Shown here in pieces: positions 18,010-25,909 of a stretch of DNA of 36,722 nt (positions are counted from its first letter, which is position 1; each line of letters begins with the position of its first letter). A model generated the notes under the pieces. It was not told the DNA's origin. It searched no databases and worked only from the letters and a program-made list of their open reading frames with translations. The stretch comes from an uncultured Flavonifractor sp. Its GTDB lineage: Bacteria; Bacillota; Clostridia; Oscillospirales; Oscillospiraceae. Where the stretch lies: positions 1-36,722 of the forward strand of contig CALWXZ010000011.1 of NCBI GenBank assembly GCA_944385625.1, given 5' to 3'. A program made the position numbers and the translations under genes.

Positions 18010-19707
18010 TTACTCCAGCACCCAGGCCGCTCCCTGCCAGGGCTGGAAGTCCAGCGCCGCCGGGGCGGCGGCGGGGGCACCTTCCCAGTTGGCGATGAGC
18101 AGGCGGCTCTTTTGTCCCGCCAGCTCCGCCGGCAGGGCAAAGGATGCCGGACGGCCGGACAGGTTGCACACGGTGAGCAGGGTTTTCCCCTCCAGGGTGC
18201 GCAGATAGGCAAACAGCTGGGGGTGATCCGGAAGGATCAGCCGGTAGCCGCCATACACAATGAGTTCGCTGTCCGGGGAGCGGCGGCGCAGGGCGATGAG
18301 CTTTTGGTAGTAGTGGAACACGGAGTCCGCCCGGCCCAGCTGCTCTCTGGCGTTGATCTCCCGGTAGTTGGGGTTGACCATGATCCAGGGGCTGCCGGCG
18401 GTAAAGCCGGCGTTGGGGGAGTCGTCCCACTGGAAGGGGGTACGGGCGTTGTCCCGGCTCTTGTAGGCGATGGCCTCCAGCAGCTCCGCCGGTTGGAAGA
18501 TTCCCCGGGCGGTGAGGTCGCGGTAGGCGTTGATGGACTCCAGATCCCGGTAGTTCTCGATGGGGCCGAAGGGTACGTTGGTCATGCCCAGCTCCTCCCC
18601 CTGGTAGACGTAGGGGGTGCCCTGCATCAGGTGGAGGCAGGTGGCGATGCACTTGGCCGAGATCTCCCGCCACCGGGGAGAGTCGTCCCCCAGGCGGGAA
18701 ACGATGCGTGGTTGGTCATGATTGCAGAAGTAGAGGCTGTTCCAGGCCACGCCGTCCAGCTCGTTCTGCCACCGGGACAACAGCTTCTTGAGGGCCACCA
18801 GATCCATCTTCCGGGTGCTCCACTTGCCGGTGACCGCGTCGCCCCCGTCCAGATCCACGTGCTCAAACTGGAACACCATGTTCAGTTCGGTTCCCTGGGC
18901 GTTGGCGTACTGCTTGGCCTGGTCGATGGTCACCCCGGCGCACTCGCCCACGGTGAGCAGGTCGTACTTGGAGAGTACCTCCCGGCGCATCTGCTGCAAA
19001 TACGTGTGGACGTGGGGACCGTTGCAGCAGCCCAGGTTACAGGAGGCGTAGGGGGCGCCCCCGGTGGGCATATCGGGCAGACCCTCCCGCTTGGAGATCA
19101 TGGAGATCACGTCCATGCGGAAGCCGTCGATGCCCTTGTCGCACCACCAGCGCATCATGTCAAAGACCGCCTGGCGTACCGCCGGATTGTCCCAGTTCAG
19201 GTCGGGCTGCTTGGGGGAGAAGCAGTGGAGGTAGTACATATCCGTGGCTTCATCGTAGGTCCAGGCGGAGCCGGAGAAGGCGGAGCCCCAGTTGTTGGGC
19301 TCTTTGCCCCCTTTGCCCTCCCGCCAGATGTAGAAATCCCGCTTGGGGTTGTCTTTGGACCGGCGGCTCTCCACAAACCAGGCGTGCTCGTCGGAGGTGT
19401 GGTTGACCACCAGATCCATGACAATCTTGATGCCCCGGGCATGGGCCTGAGCCAGCAGCCGGTCAAAGTCAGCCATAGTGCCGAACTCATCCATAATGGC
19501 CTGATAGTCGCTGATGTCGTAGCCGTTGTCGTCGTTGGGGGAGCGGTAGACCGGGGAGAGCCAGATGACGTTGGCCCCCAGCTCCTTGATGTAGTCCAGT
19601 TTGCTGGTGATGCCGGGCAGATCGCCGACGCCGTCCCCGTTGGAGTCGCAGAAGCTGCGGGGATAGATCTGGTAGATGACGCTCTCTTTCCACCATGCTT
19701 TGTTCAT
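18010..19707 (-). CDS. Oligo-1,6-glucosidase/alpha-glucosidase, GH13 subfamily 31, 565 aa
   Basis: This cytoplasmic exo-acting glucosidase is predicted to cleave alpha-1,6-linked glucose from isomaltose-type oligosaccharides. The start at ATG 19707 (MNKAWWKESVIYQIYPRSF) has GGAGGAG ten bases upstream. The conserved GH13 regions are DLVVNH (98-103), QPDLNW (167-172), GFRMDVIS (195-202) with nucleophile Asp199, acid/base Glu255 (TVGEC) and Asp331 (NHDQPR). Val200 directly follows the nucleophile; in this family Val there marks alpha-1,6 specificity, whereas maltases carry Thr. Length fits oligo-1,6-glucosidases (about 560). It lies seven bases after the amylosucrase-like gene and is last in the operon, ending at the bidirectional terminator. 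Trehalose-6-phosphate hydrolase or sucrose isomerase are less likely alternatives. Confidence 0.92.
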   Translation of the reverse strand: MNKAWWKESVIYQIYPRSFCDSNGDGVGDLPGITSKLDYIKELGANVIWLSPVYRSPNDDNGYDISDYQAIMDEFGTMADFDRLLAQAHARGIKIVMDLVVNHTSDEHAWFVESRRSKDNPKRDFYIWREGKGGKEPNNWGSAFSGSAWTYDEATDMYYLHCFSPKQPDLNWDNPAVRQAVFDMMRWWCDKGIDGFRMDVISMISKREGLPDMPTGGAPYASCNLGCCNGPHVHTYLQQMRREVLSKYDLLTVGECAGVTIDQAKQYANAQGTELNMVFQFEHVDLDGGDAVTGKWSTRKMDLVALKKLLSRWQNELDGVAWNSLYFCNHDQPRIVSRLGDDSPRWREISAKCIATCLHLMQGTPYVYQGEELGMTNVPFGPIENYRDLESINAYRDLTARGIFQPAELLEAIAYKSRDNARTPFQWDDSPNAGFTAGSPWIMVNPNYREINAREQLGRADSVFHYYQKLIALRRRSPDSELIVYGGYRLILPDHPQLFAYLRTLEGKTLLTVCNLSGRPASFALPAELAGQKSRLLIANWEGAPAAAPAALDFQPWQGAAWVLE

Positions 19708-19714
19708 GGGCCAA

Positions 19715-21718
19715 TCACTCCTCCGTGTGCAGGTACCAGGCAAAGCCGTAGGGGAATAGCTTTACCTGCTTAAGATCCTCAAAGGTCCCGCCGTAGATCA
19801 GCTCCTCAAAGGGCCCCGCGTCCCCGTTGGAGACGGTAATGAATTCCCGGCTGAAGTTGAACAGGGCGATGAGCTTGCGGCCCTGGTACCACCGGCCGAT
19901 CCCCAGCACCCGGCTGTCCCCGGTGTCGAAGGTCCACATCTCCGCCCGGGCGTCAAAGACGGGCTCCGCCGCCCGCAGCTCCTCCAGCCGGCGCAGGCCG
20001 ATGAATTGCTTGCCCTGGCGGGTGGTGGGATCGTGGCGCATTTTGGCCAGGTCCCACTGGAAGTTGCCCCGGTGGATGTAGCGGCTGTCGTCCCATTTCT
20101 CCCCGTCGTGGTGGTAGGTGTAGTCGTTGAGCTGTCCCACCTCGTCCCCGCTGTAGAGAACGGGGATGCCGCTTTGGGTGAGCATCCAGGCGTGGAGCAT
20201 CAGATCGCAGGACACGGCCCGCTCCAGCTTGACGGGGTCCCGCTCGTAGTCGGCGGCCTCCACCCCGCACAGGGAGGCGGTGGTGCCGCACAGCCGGGCG
20301 TCCCCCAGCCGGGGGTCGTCGTTGTACAGCTCACCCCGGCTGTCGCTGCCGGGCAGCTTTCCGGTGAACCAGTCGTTGAGATACTTTTTGTGGGCCACCT
20401 CGTCGGTGCCGAAATGTTCCTTCAGCCAGGGGTAGTCCAGGCCCCAGCCAATGTCGTCGTGGCAGCGCAGATAGTTGAGGAAGAGAAAGTCCCGGGGCAG
20501 GGCGCACACCGAGTCCATCTGGTGGCGAAGCAGGGACACGTCGGCGGTGGCCAGAGTGTGCCAGGTGGTGGCCATGGTGGTCACGTTGTAAAGCATATGG
20601 CACTCCGGCTTCTCGGTACTGCCGAAATAGGGGACCACCTTGGCCGGTTCCATCACCACCTCCCCCAGCAGCAGCACACTGGGGCAGACGATCTCGCATA
20701 CCATGCGCATCATCCGCACCAGGGTGTGGACCTGGGGCAGGTTGCGGCAGTTGGTGCCCAGCTGCTTCCAGATGTAGGGCACCGCGTCCAGACGCACCAC
20801 GTCGATGCCACGGTTGGCCAGAAAAAGCAGGTTCTCCGTCATGTCGTTGAAGACCACGGGGTTGGCGTAGTTCAGGTCCCACTGGTAGGGGTAGAAGTTG
20901 GTCATCACCACCTGCTTGCAGTCATCCAGCCAGGTAAAACTGCCGGGAGCGGTGGTGGGAAAGACCTGGGGCACCGTTTTTTCAAACTCACGGGGGATGT
21001 CCCAGTTGTCATAGAAGAAGTAGCGCTCCCGGTAGCCAGGCTCTCCGGCCCGGGCCTTTTTGGCCCATTCGTGGTCCTCGCTGGTGTGGTTCATCACGAA
21101 ATCCAGACACAGGCTGATGCCGTCCTTCCGGCAGGCGTCCGCTAGCCGCTCCAGGTCATCCATGGTGCCCAGCTGGGGCTGCACTTTCCGAAAGTTGGAG
21201 ACGGCGTAGCCGCCGTCGCTGCGGCCCTTGGGGCTCTCCAGCAGGGGCATCAGGTGGAGGTAATTTACCCCGCACTCCTTCAGGTAGGGCAGCTTCTCGG
21301 CCACCCCCTGGAGGGTGCCGGCAAAGGCGTTGGTGTACAGCATCATGCCCAGCAGCTCCCGGCGGCGGTACCAGGTGGGATCGGCCTCCCGCCGGGCGTC
21401 CTGGACCCGCAGGTCGGCCTTGCGGTCCTCCCAGCTCCGGCGGAGCATCTGGGTGAAGTAGTCAAAGGCGGCCGTGTCGCCGTGGTACAGCTCGCAGTAG
21501 AGCCACTTCAGCTCGTCGTAGTGCCGGGCCAGACGGCGCTCAAAAACGGAGGAATCCGCCCCGATCCCCACTTGGTCGGGCGTCAGGGGGGGCGCCTGCT
21601 TCTGCTTCTTTTTGGCTTTGGCCGGTTTGGCGGTAACCGCCTCGGCGGCCTGCTGCACCAGCAGGTCGGTTTGCCCCGCCACAGCAGCGGTGGTCTTGCT
21701 GGTCTGTTTACGCTTCAT
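19715..21718 (-). CDS. Amylosucrase-like GH13 subfamily 4 enzyme, 667 aa
   Basis: Predicted to act on sucrose, transferring glucose to an alpha-1,4-glucan and releasing fructose, or simply hydrolysing it. The closest pattern I recognise is amylosucrase: an alpha-helical N-domain (about 50-115), then a GH13 barrel with LDFVMNH (205-211), nucleophile Asp311 (VVRLDAVPYIWKQLG), acid/base Glu353 (LLLGEVV) and Asp421 (NYLRCHDDIGW). The IWKQLG and CHDDIGW stretches are typical of GH13_4. Residues 1-45 are an unusual Ala/Lys/Gln-rich, probably disordered extension (TAKPAKAKKKQKQAPP). AGGAG lies nine bases before the ATG, which overlaps the fructokinase end by 11 bp, so fructose released here can be phosphorylated at once. 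Polymerase and hydrolase members cannot be told apart from sequence reading alone. Confidence 0.87.
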   Translation of the reverse strand: MKRKQTSKTTAAVAGQTDLLVQQAAEAVTAKPAKAKKKQKQAPPLTPDQVGIGADSSVFERRLARHYDELKWLYCELYHGDTAAFDYFTQMLRRSWEDRKADLRVQDARREADPTWYRRRELLGMMLYTNAFAGTLQGVAEKLPYLKECGVNYLHLMPLLESPKGRSDGGYAVSNFRKVQPQLGTMDDLERLADACRKDGISLCLDFVMNHTSEDHEWAKKARAGEPGYRERYFFYDNWDIPREFEKTVPQVFPTTAPGSFTWLDDCKQVVMTNFYPYQWDLNYANPVVFNDMTENLLFLANRGIDVVRLDAVPYIWKQLGTNCRNLPQVHTLVRMMRMVCEIVCPSVLLLGEVVMEPAKVVPYFGSTEKPECHMLYNVTTMATTWHTLATADVSLLRHQMDSVCALPRDFLFLNYLRCHDDIGWGLDYPWLKEHFGTDEVAHKKYLNDWFTGKLPGSDSRGELYNDDPRLGDARLCGTTASLCGVEAADYERDPVKLERAVSCDLMLHAWMLTQSGIPVLYSGDEVGQLNDYTYHHDGEKWDDSRYIHRGNFQWDLAKMRHDPTTRQGKQFIGLRRLEELRAAEPVFDARAEMWTFDTGDSRVLGIGRWYQGRKLIALFNFSREFITVSNGDAGPFEELIYGGTFEDLKQVKLFPYGFAWYLHTEE

Positions 21719-22664
21719 GGGCGGATGCTCCTTCCTCCAGCTCCGCCAGAGTGGGCATGGCGGGAATGGCGCCGCTGCGGGAACAGGTCTTGGAGGCCGC
21801 CCGGTTGGCGAAGGACAGAATGGCCTCCAGCTCGGGGGCGCTCAGGCCCTCCAGGGGCCGCTCCCCCCGGCCCACCAGACGGCTGAGCACCGCGCCCAGG
21901 AAGGTATCGCCGGCGCCGTTGGTGTCGGCTACGGTGGTGGCAACGCCGGGCACCAGCCCGGTTTTGCCCTGCCAGCGGTAAAAAGCGCCCTTGTCCCCCA
22001 GGGTCACCAGAATCAGGCGGATGCCCTGGCCCTCCAGCAGCCGGGTGCCCTCCTGGGGATCGCCGGAGCCGGTGAGGAGGGGCAGCTCCTCGTCGGACAG
22101 CTTGAGCACGTCCACCAGGTGCAGTGGCTGCTTCATCCACTGCACCGCCTCCTCCTGGCTGTTCCACAGGGCGTCTCTGTAGTTGGGGTCATAGCTCACC
22201 AGCACCCCGGCCTCCCGGGCGCTCTGTGCGGCAAAGAGGGTGGCCTGACGGGCCGGGCCGGCGGTCAGGCTCACCGAGCCGAAGTGGAGCACCTTGCTTT
22301 TGGAAATCAGGCCCGTGTCCACCTCCTCCGGCGTCAGGTTGCAGTCCGCCCCCCGCACGAAGCGGAAGGAGCGCTCCCCACTGTGAGACACCGCCACCAC
22401 GGCCATGGTGGTGGCAGCCTCGTCGGTCCGCAGGCCGGACACATCCACCCGGTTTTCCTTCAGCACGCTGGTCAGATAGGCCCCAAATCCATCCTGCCCC
22501 ACCTTTCCAATAAACGCGGTGCCGGCCCCCAGCCGGGCAGCGGCCACCGCCACATTGGCGGGAGCGCCGCCGGGATTGGCGGCAAATAGGGGCACCTTCT
22601 GTTCGTTGACCCCGGTCTGGGTCAGGTCGATCAATACTTCGCCAATGGCGGTAATATCTATCAT
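21708..22664 (-). CDS. scrK: Fructokinase, PfkB/ribokinase family, 318 aa
   Basis: Phosphorylates fructose released from sucrose to fructose-6-phosphate with ATP, in the cytoplasm. The N-terminal motif NPGGAPANVAVAAARLG (residues 30-46) and the C-terminal signature DTNGAGDTFLGAVL, with catalytic base Asp253, identify the PfkB family. The length and the GGAPANVA form fit fructokinases rather than ribokinases or 2-keto-3-deoxygluconate kinases. The ATG at 22664 is preceded by GGAAGGA. It lies 47 bp after the GH32 sucrase and overlaps the amylosucrase-like gene by 11 bp, placing it between the two enzymes that release free fructose. Confidence 0.93.
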   Translation of the reverse strand: MIDITAIGEVLIDLTQTGVNEQKVPLFAANPGGAPANVAVAAARLGAGTAFIGKVGQDGFGAYLTSVLKENRVDVSGLRTDEAATTMAVVAVSHSGERSFRFVRGADCNLTPEEVDTGLISKSKVLHFGSVSLTAGPARQATLFAAQSAREAGVLVSYDPNYRDALWNSQEEAVQWMKQPLHLVDVLKLSDEELPLLTGSGDPQEGTRLLEGQGIRLILVTLGDKGAFYRWQGKTGLVPGVATTVADTNGAGDTFLGAVLSRLVGRGERPLEGLSAPELEAILSFANRAASKTCSRSGAIPAMPTLAELEEGASAHEA

Positions 22665-22711
22665 GGGAAATCCTTCCTTCTCTCCTTGAAATCCGAACGG
22701 CGGGGAGGCCG

Positions 22712-24052
22712 TCAGCTCTCCTCCCTCAGGGTAAACAGTTCCTCCACCGGCCCGCTAAGCCGGTCCTGTAGCCCATAGACCACATGGCTGACCACATAGC
22801 GACCGCCGTCTACAAACACCTCAATCAGATGATCGTCCACAAAGACATCCAGCCGGCAGCCTTCCCCGTCCAGCACCGGGGTGCGGGCAGCGGTCCGGTA
22901 GCCGGACAGGTGGGGAAATACCTGGCTGCGGTCGGTCACAAGCCGGCTTCCCTCCAGGCCAAGCCGGTAGCCGCACACGTCCAACGCCTCCCCGGGGTGC
23001 AGGGTGGCCTTCAGCCGGAAGGGCCGCCGGCGGACCGCCTGGTCCCAGGGCAGGGCGGCAGGGCGGAAGAGGGCCTCCACATTGGGGTGAGGGGTAAAGT
23101 AGAGCCTGCCCTCCCGCAGCTCCACCACCCGGGGCAGGCTCATCATGCCGTTCCAGGGTCCCCGGCCGTCGCCTGGGTCCTCCGCCGCCTGGGGCATCCG
23201 CATCCAGCCCACAAGTACCCGCCGGCCGTCCCGGTCAACGGTGCTCTGGGGGGCATAGAAGTCCAGCCCGTAGTCCATAAACGTCAGCGGGCCCTTCAGC
23301 GCGAGGGCGCAGGTGCGGTGGTCAAACTCCGCCAGACCCCACATGGCATGGTGGGCGTACTCAATGCCCGCCTCGGTAACCCCCATGGGGGAGCCCAGCA
23401 GCACATACTGCCCCCCCAGCCGGAATAGATCGGGGCACTCCAGCATATCCCGAAATTCCGGAGAGGTATATTGGTTCGCATACTCCCAGCTCAGTCCGTC
23501 CCGACTGCGGAAAAACAGCGCCTTGCCCTGCTGCTTGCGGAAGGTGCTGCCCAGGATCATATAGTAGTGTCCATCGTGCTCCCACACCTTGGGGTCCCTG
23601 GTGTCCTTGGGGTCGCCGATGGCCTCGTCGTCAAGCACAGGGATAATCTGGCGCTTGGCCCCCAGGTTGTCAAAGCTCCGGCCGTCGTCGGAGATCACCA
23701 TGGCCTGGCTGGTCACATAGCTGTCGTCCAGGGGCACATGGATGTCCTCGCCGTTTTGCCCGAGGTACCGCACCGCGGAGTAGTACAGGTACAGCTTGCC
23801 TTCTCGCTCCAACGCGCTGCCAGAGAATATACCGTTCTGGTCGTAGTCCTTGGAGGGGTAGAGGGCCACCCTCTGGTGCGCCCAGTGGACCAGATCCCGG
23901 CTCACCGCATGGCCCCAGTGCATGGTGCCCCACCGGGGGGCATAAGGGAAATACTGGTAAAACAGGTGGTACATTCCTCGATAATAAATAAAGCCGTTGG
24001 GATCGTTGATCCAGTTTCCCGGCGCCTTCAAATGCAGGGTGTCCTTCCACAT
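22712..24052 (-). CDS. scrB: Sucrose/sucrose-6-phosphate hydrolase, GH32, 446 aa
   Basis: Hydrolyses sucrose or short fructosides to glucose and fructose; with no signal peptide it should be cytoplasmic. The five-bladed GH32 propeller motifs are present: WINDPNG with nucleophile Asp17, the RDP transition-state motif (Asp153), and MLECPDL with acid/base Glu205. The C-terminal beta-sandwich carries DVFVDDHLIEVFVDGG. Length is slightly short for the family (usually 450-490), but both domains are complete. The transporter in this operon is ABC-type and no PTS component is present, so the substrate is probably unphosphorylated sucrose. The gene begins about 110 bp after the second permease, beyond a strong hairpin, so its expression may be set separately from transport. 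Confidence 0.93.
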   Translation of the reverse strand: MWKDTLHLKAPGNWINDPNGFIYYRGMYHLFYQYFPYAPRWGTMHWGHAVSRDLVHWAHQRVALYPSKDYDQNGIFSGSALEREGKLYLYYSAVRYLGQNGEDIHVPLDDSYVTSQAMVISDDGRSFDNLGAKRQIIPVLDDEAIGDPKDTRDPKVWEHDGHYYMILGSTFRKQQGKALFFRSRDGLSWEYANQYTSPEFRDMLECPDLFRLGGQYVLLGSPMGVTEAGIEYAHHAMWGLAEFDHRTCALALKGPLTFMDYGLDFYAPQSTVDRDGRRVLVGWMRMPQAAEDPGDGRGPWNGMMSLPRVVELREGRLYFTPHPNVEALFRPAALPWDQAVRRRPFRLKATLHPGEALDVCGYRLGLEGSRLVTDRSQVFPHLSGYRTAARTPVLDGEGCRLDVFVDDHLIEVFVDGGRYVVSHVVYGLQDRLSGPVEELFTLREES

Positions 24053-24112
24053 GGGTCTGCTTAGTCTCCTTTCCGTGGCCCCGCAGGGCCGTCTGAAAGC
24101 AGTATAACCGAA

Positions 24113-24149
24113 ATTCTACCACAAGGGCAAGAGGCCCTTGTGGTAGAAT
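24113..24149 (-). terminator. Long hairpin between transporter and catabolic genes (attenuator-like)
   Basis: A 16-bp perfect inverted repeat with a 5-base loop (arms 24113-24128 and 24134-24149) sits between the second permease and the GH32 gene. Reading the minus strand, the tail has only a short T stretch (TTTCGGTTAT), so it may be a leaky terminator or an RNA-processing/stabilising stem. Confidence 0.6.
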
Positions 24150-24164
24150 GTTCGATCAACCAAA

Positions 24165-25025
24165 TTATTTGACTGCGCCGGACACCACGCCGCCGATGAT
24201 CTGCTTTTGCAGGATCACATAGAGGATCAGAATGGGGATGACACACAGCAGCAGGCCCGCCATAATGGTACCGTAGTCGGCGGAATAGGTGCCGTAGAAG
24301 CTGTAGGTGGACAGGGGCAGGGTGAGCAGCTCCTTGTCGGTCAGCACCAGGGAGGGCAGCAGGTAGTCGTTCCAGAAGGCCAGGGAGTTGAGGATGACCA
24401 TGGTGGAGATGATGGGCTTGAGCAGGGGGAAGACGATCTTGAAGAAGGTCTGCCGGTGGGTGCAGCCGTCGATGTAGGCCGCCTCCTCCAGGGCGATGGG
24501 AATATTGCCCTTGATAAAGCCGTGGAACATAAATACCGACATGGCCATGGAGAAACCGGTGTGCATAAAGATCAGGGTGATGCGGTGGTTCAGCACGTTG
24601 AGGGTGCCGCCGTAGATGCTCACCAGGGGGATCATGATGGCCTGGAAGGGGATAATCATGGAGGCCACCATCAGCGCGAAGGCGATTTTGGAGATGAGAT
24701 TGTTGCGGCGGACGATGTAGTAGGCCAGCATGGAGGACAGCAGCGTGACCAGAACGGTGGCCGATACCGTGACGATAAGGGAGTTTTTGAAGGCGTTGAG
24801 GAAGTCCATCTGGGTAAAGGCCTTCACAAAGTTGTCAAAGGACAGGCCCTTGATGGTGAACAGCCAGGAGAAGGGGTCGGTGATGATATCCCGCTTTTCC
24901 TTCAGAGAGTTGATGACCACCATGATGAAGGGGAACATATAGGCGATGAAGATGATAATCATGCCGGTCATGGCCAGCGCATTGGCTGCCTTGCGCTTGG
25001 TGCCGCCGATGGTCGAGTTGTTCAT
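24165..25025 (-). CDS. Carbohydrate ABC transporter permease, MalG/MsmG type, 286 aa
   Basis: One of two membrane subunits of a sugar importer. Six hydrophobic segments are visible, beginning with GMIIIFIAYMFPFIMVVINS near residues 21-40. The cytoplasmic EAA loop that contacts the ATPase is ALEEAAYIDGCTHRQTF, placed as in MalG-type permeases of the CUT1 family. Its start overlaps the stop of the first permease by one base (TAATG), indicating coupled translation. The substrate cannot be read from the sequence, but sucrase, alpha-galactosidase and glucosidase neighbours suggest sucrose, raffinose-family or isomalto-oligosaccharides. No ATP-binding subunit gene is present in the window. Confidence 0.95.
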   Translation of the reverse strand: MNNSTIGGTKRKAANALAMTGMIIIFIAYMFPFIMVVINSLKEKRDIITDPFSWLFTIKGLSFDNFVKAFTQMDFLNAFKNSLIVTVSATVLVTLLSSMLAYYIVRRNNLISKIAFALMVASMIIPFQAIMIPLVSIYGGTLNVLNHRITLIFMHTGFSMAMSVFMFHGFIKGNIPIALEEAAYIDGCTHRQTFFKIVFPLLKPIISTMVILNSLAFWNDYLLPSLVLTDKELLTLPLSTYSFYGTYSADYGTIMAGLLLCVIPILILYVILQKQIIGGVVSGAVK

Positions 25026-25897
25026 TACGCATCCACCTCTCGTTTCTTGGTCATGTACACCTGGATACCGCTGATGATCGCCACGATCACAAACAGAATC
25101 AGGGCCTCAGCCTGGCCAACGCCGAACTGACGGGAGGTAAAGGCCTTCTCGTACACGTGCATGGCGGCCATCTCAGTGGTGCCGTAGGGGGCGCCGCCGG
25201 TCAGGGACAGGTTCACGTCATACACCATGAAGGCCCGGGACAGCGTGAGGAACAGGCAGATGGTGATGGAGGACATCATCAGAGGCAGGATGATGTGGCG
25301 CAGCTTGGTCCAGCCGGTGGCGCCGTCGATGCTGGCGGCCTCCATCACGTCCTTGTTCAGCCCCATGAACCCGGCCACATAGATGAGAATCATATAGCCG
25401 GACAGCTGCCAGACGGAGACGAACACCAGCGCCACAAAGGCCAGAGTGGGGTCGGACAGCCAGGAGGCGCCGAAGAGCTCCCAGCCGGTGGCCTCACCGA
25501 TGCCCACGAACACCCGGGAGAACACAAACTGCCAGATGTAGCCCAGTACCAGGCCGCCGATCAGGTTGGGGGTGAAGAACCCGGCCCGGAAGAAGTTCTG
25601 GCCCTTAAAGCCCCGGGTCAGCAGGTAGGCGATGGCAAAGGCCAGAATATTGACCACCACCACCACGATGACCACATACTTGAAGGTCAGCAGCAGGGAG
25701 TTCCAGAACTGAGCGTCCTGGAGCACACTGAGAAAGTTGGCCCCGCCGATAAAGTTCTTCACGTTGGAAACGCCGTTCCAGTCGGTCAGGGTCAGATAGA
25801 CGCCGTAGATAAAGGGAACGATCACCACTGCCGCGAAACAAAACAGACCGGGCAGGGCAAAGCCGCAAAAATCTTTTCCTCCGCTTTTTCTTTTCAT
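25025..25897 (-). CDS. Carbohydrate ABC transporter permease, MalF/MsmF type, 290 aa
   Basis: The partner membrane subunit of the importer. It starts with a basic KRKSGGK stretch and a first membrane helix at about residues 11-34 (ALPGLFCFAAVVIVPFIYG), followed by five more. The EAA loop is VMEAASIDGATGWTKLRHI. Its size is that of the short MsmF/UgpA-type CUT1 permeases without the large MalF periplasmic domain. It lies 12 bp downstream of the lipoprotein gene and overlaps the second permease by one base, the usual binding protein-permease-permease order. Confidence 0.95.
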   Translation of the reverse strand: MKRKSGGKDFCGFALPGLFCFAAVVIVPFIYGVYLTLTDWNGVSNVKNFIGGANFLSVLQDAQFWNSLLLTFKYVVIVVVVVNILAFAIAYLLTRGFKGQNFFRAGFFTPNLIGGLVLGYIWQFVFSRVFVGIGEATGWELFGASWLSDPTLAFVALVFVSVWQLSGYMILIYVAGFMGLNKDVMEAASIDGATGWTKLRHIILPLMMSSITICLFLTLSRAFMVYDVNLSLTGGAPYGTTEMAAMHVYEKAFTSRQFGVGQAEALILFVIVAIISGIQVYMTKKREVDA

Positions 25898-25909
25898 CCT
25901 AGCTCCTCC

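Noticed and set aside
15704-18673. Minus-strand open frame of 989 codons
   Set aside because: It covers the alpha-galactosidase on the opposite strand and crosses a strong terminator. The translation is low-complexity and the GH36 motifs on the plus strand are unambiguous.
18112-19773. Plus-strand open frame of 553 codons
   Set aside because: Antisense shadow of the GH13_31 gene, whose catalytic motifs are all present on the minus strand.
20006-21145. Plus-strand open frame of 379 codons
   Set aside because: Antisense to the amylosucrase-like gene, with Val/Gly/His-rich composition and no domain.
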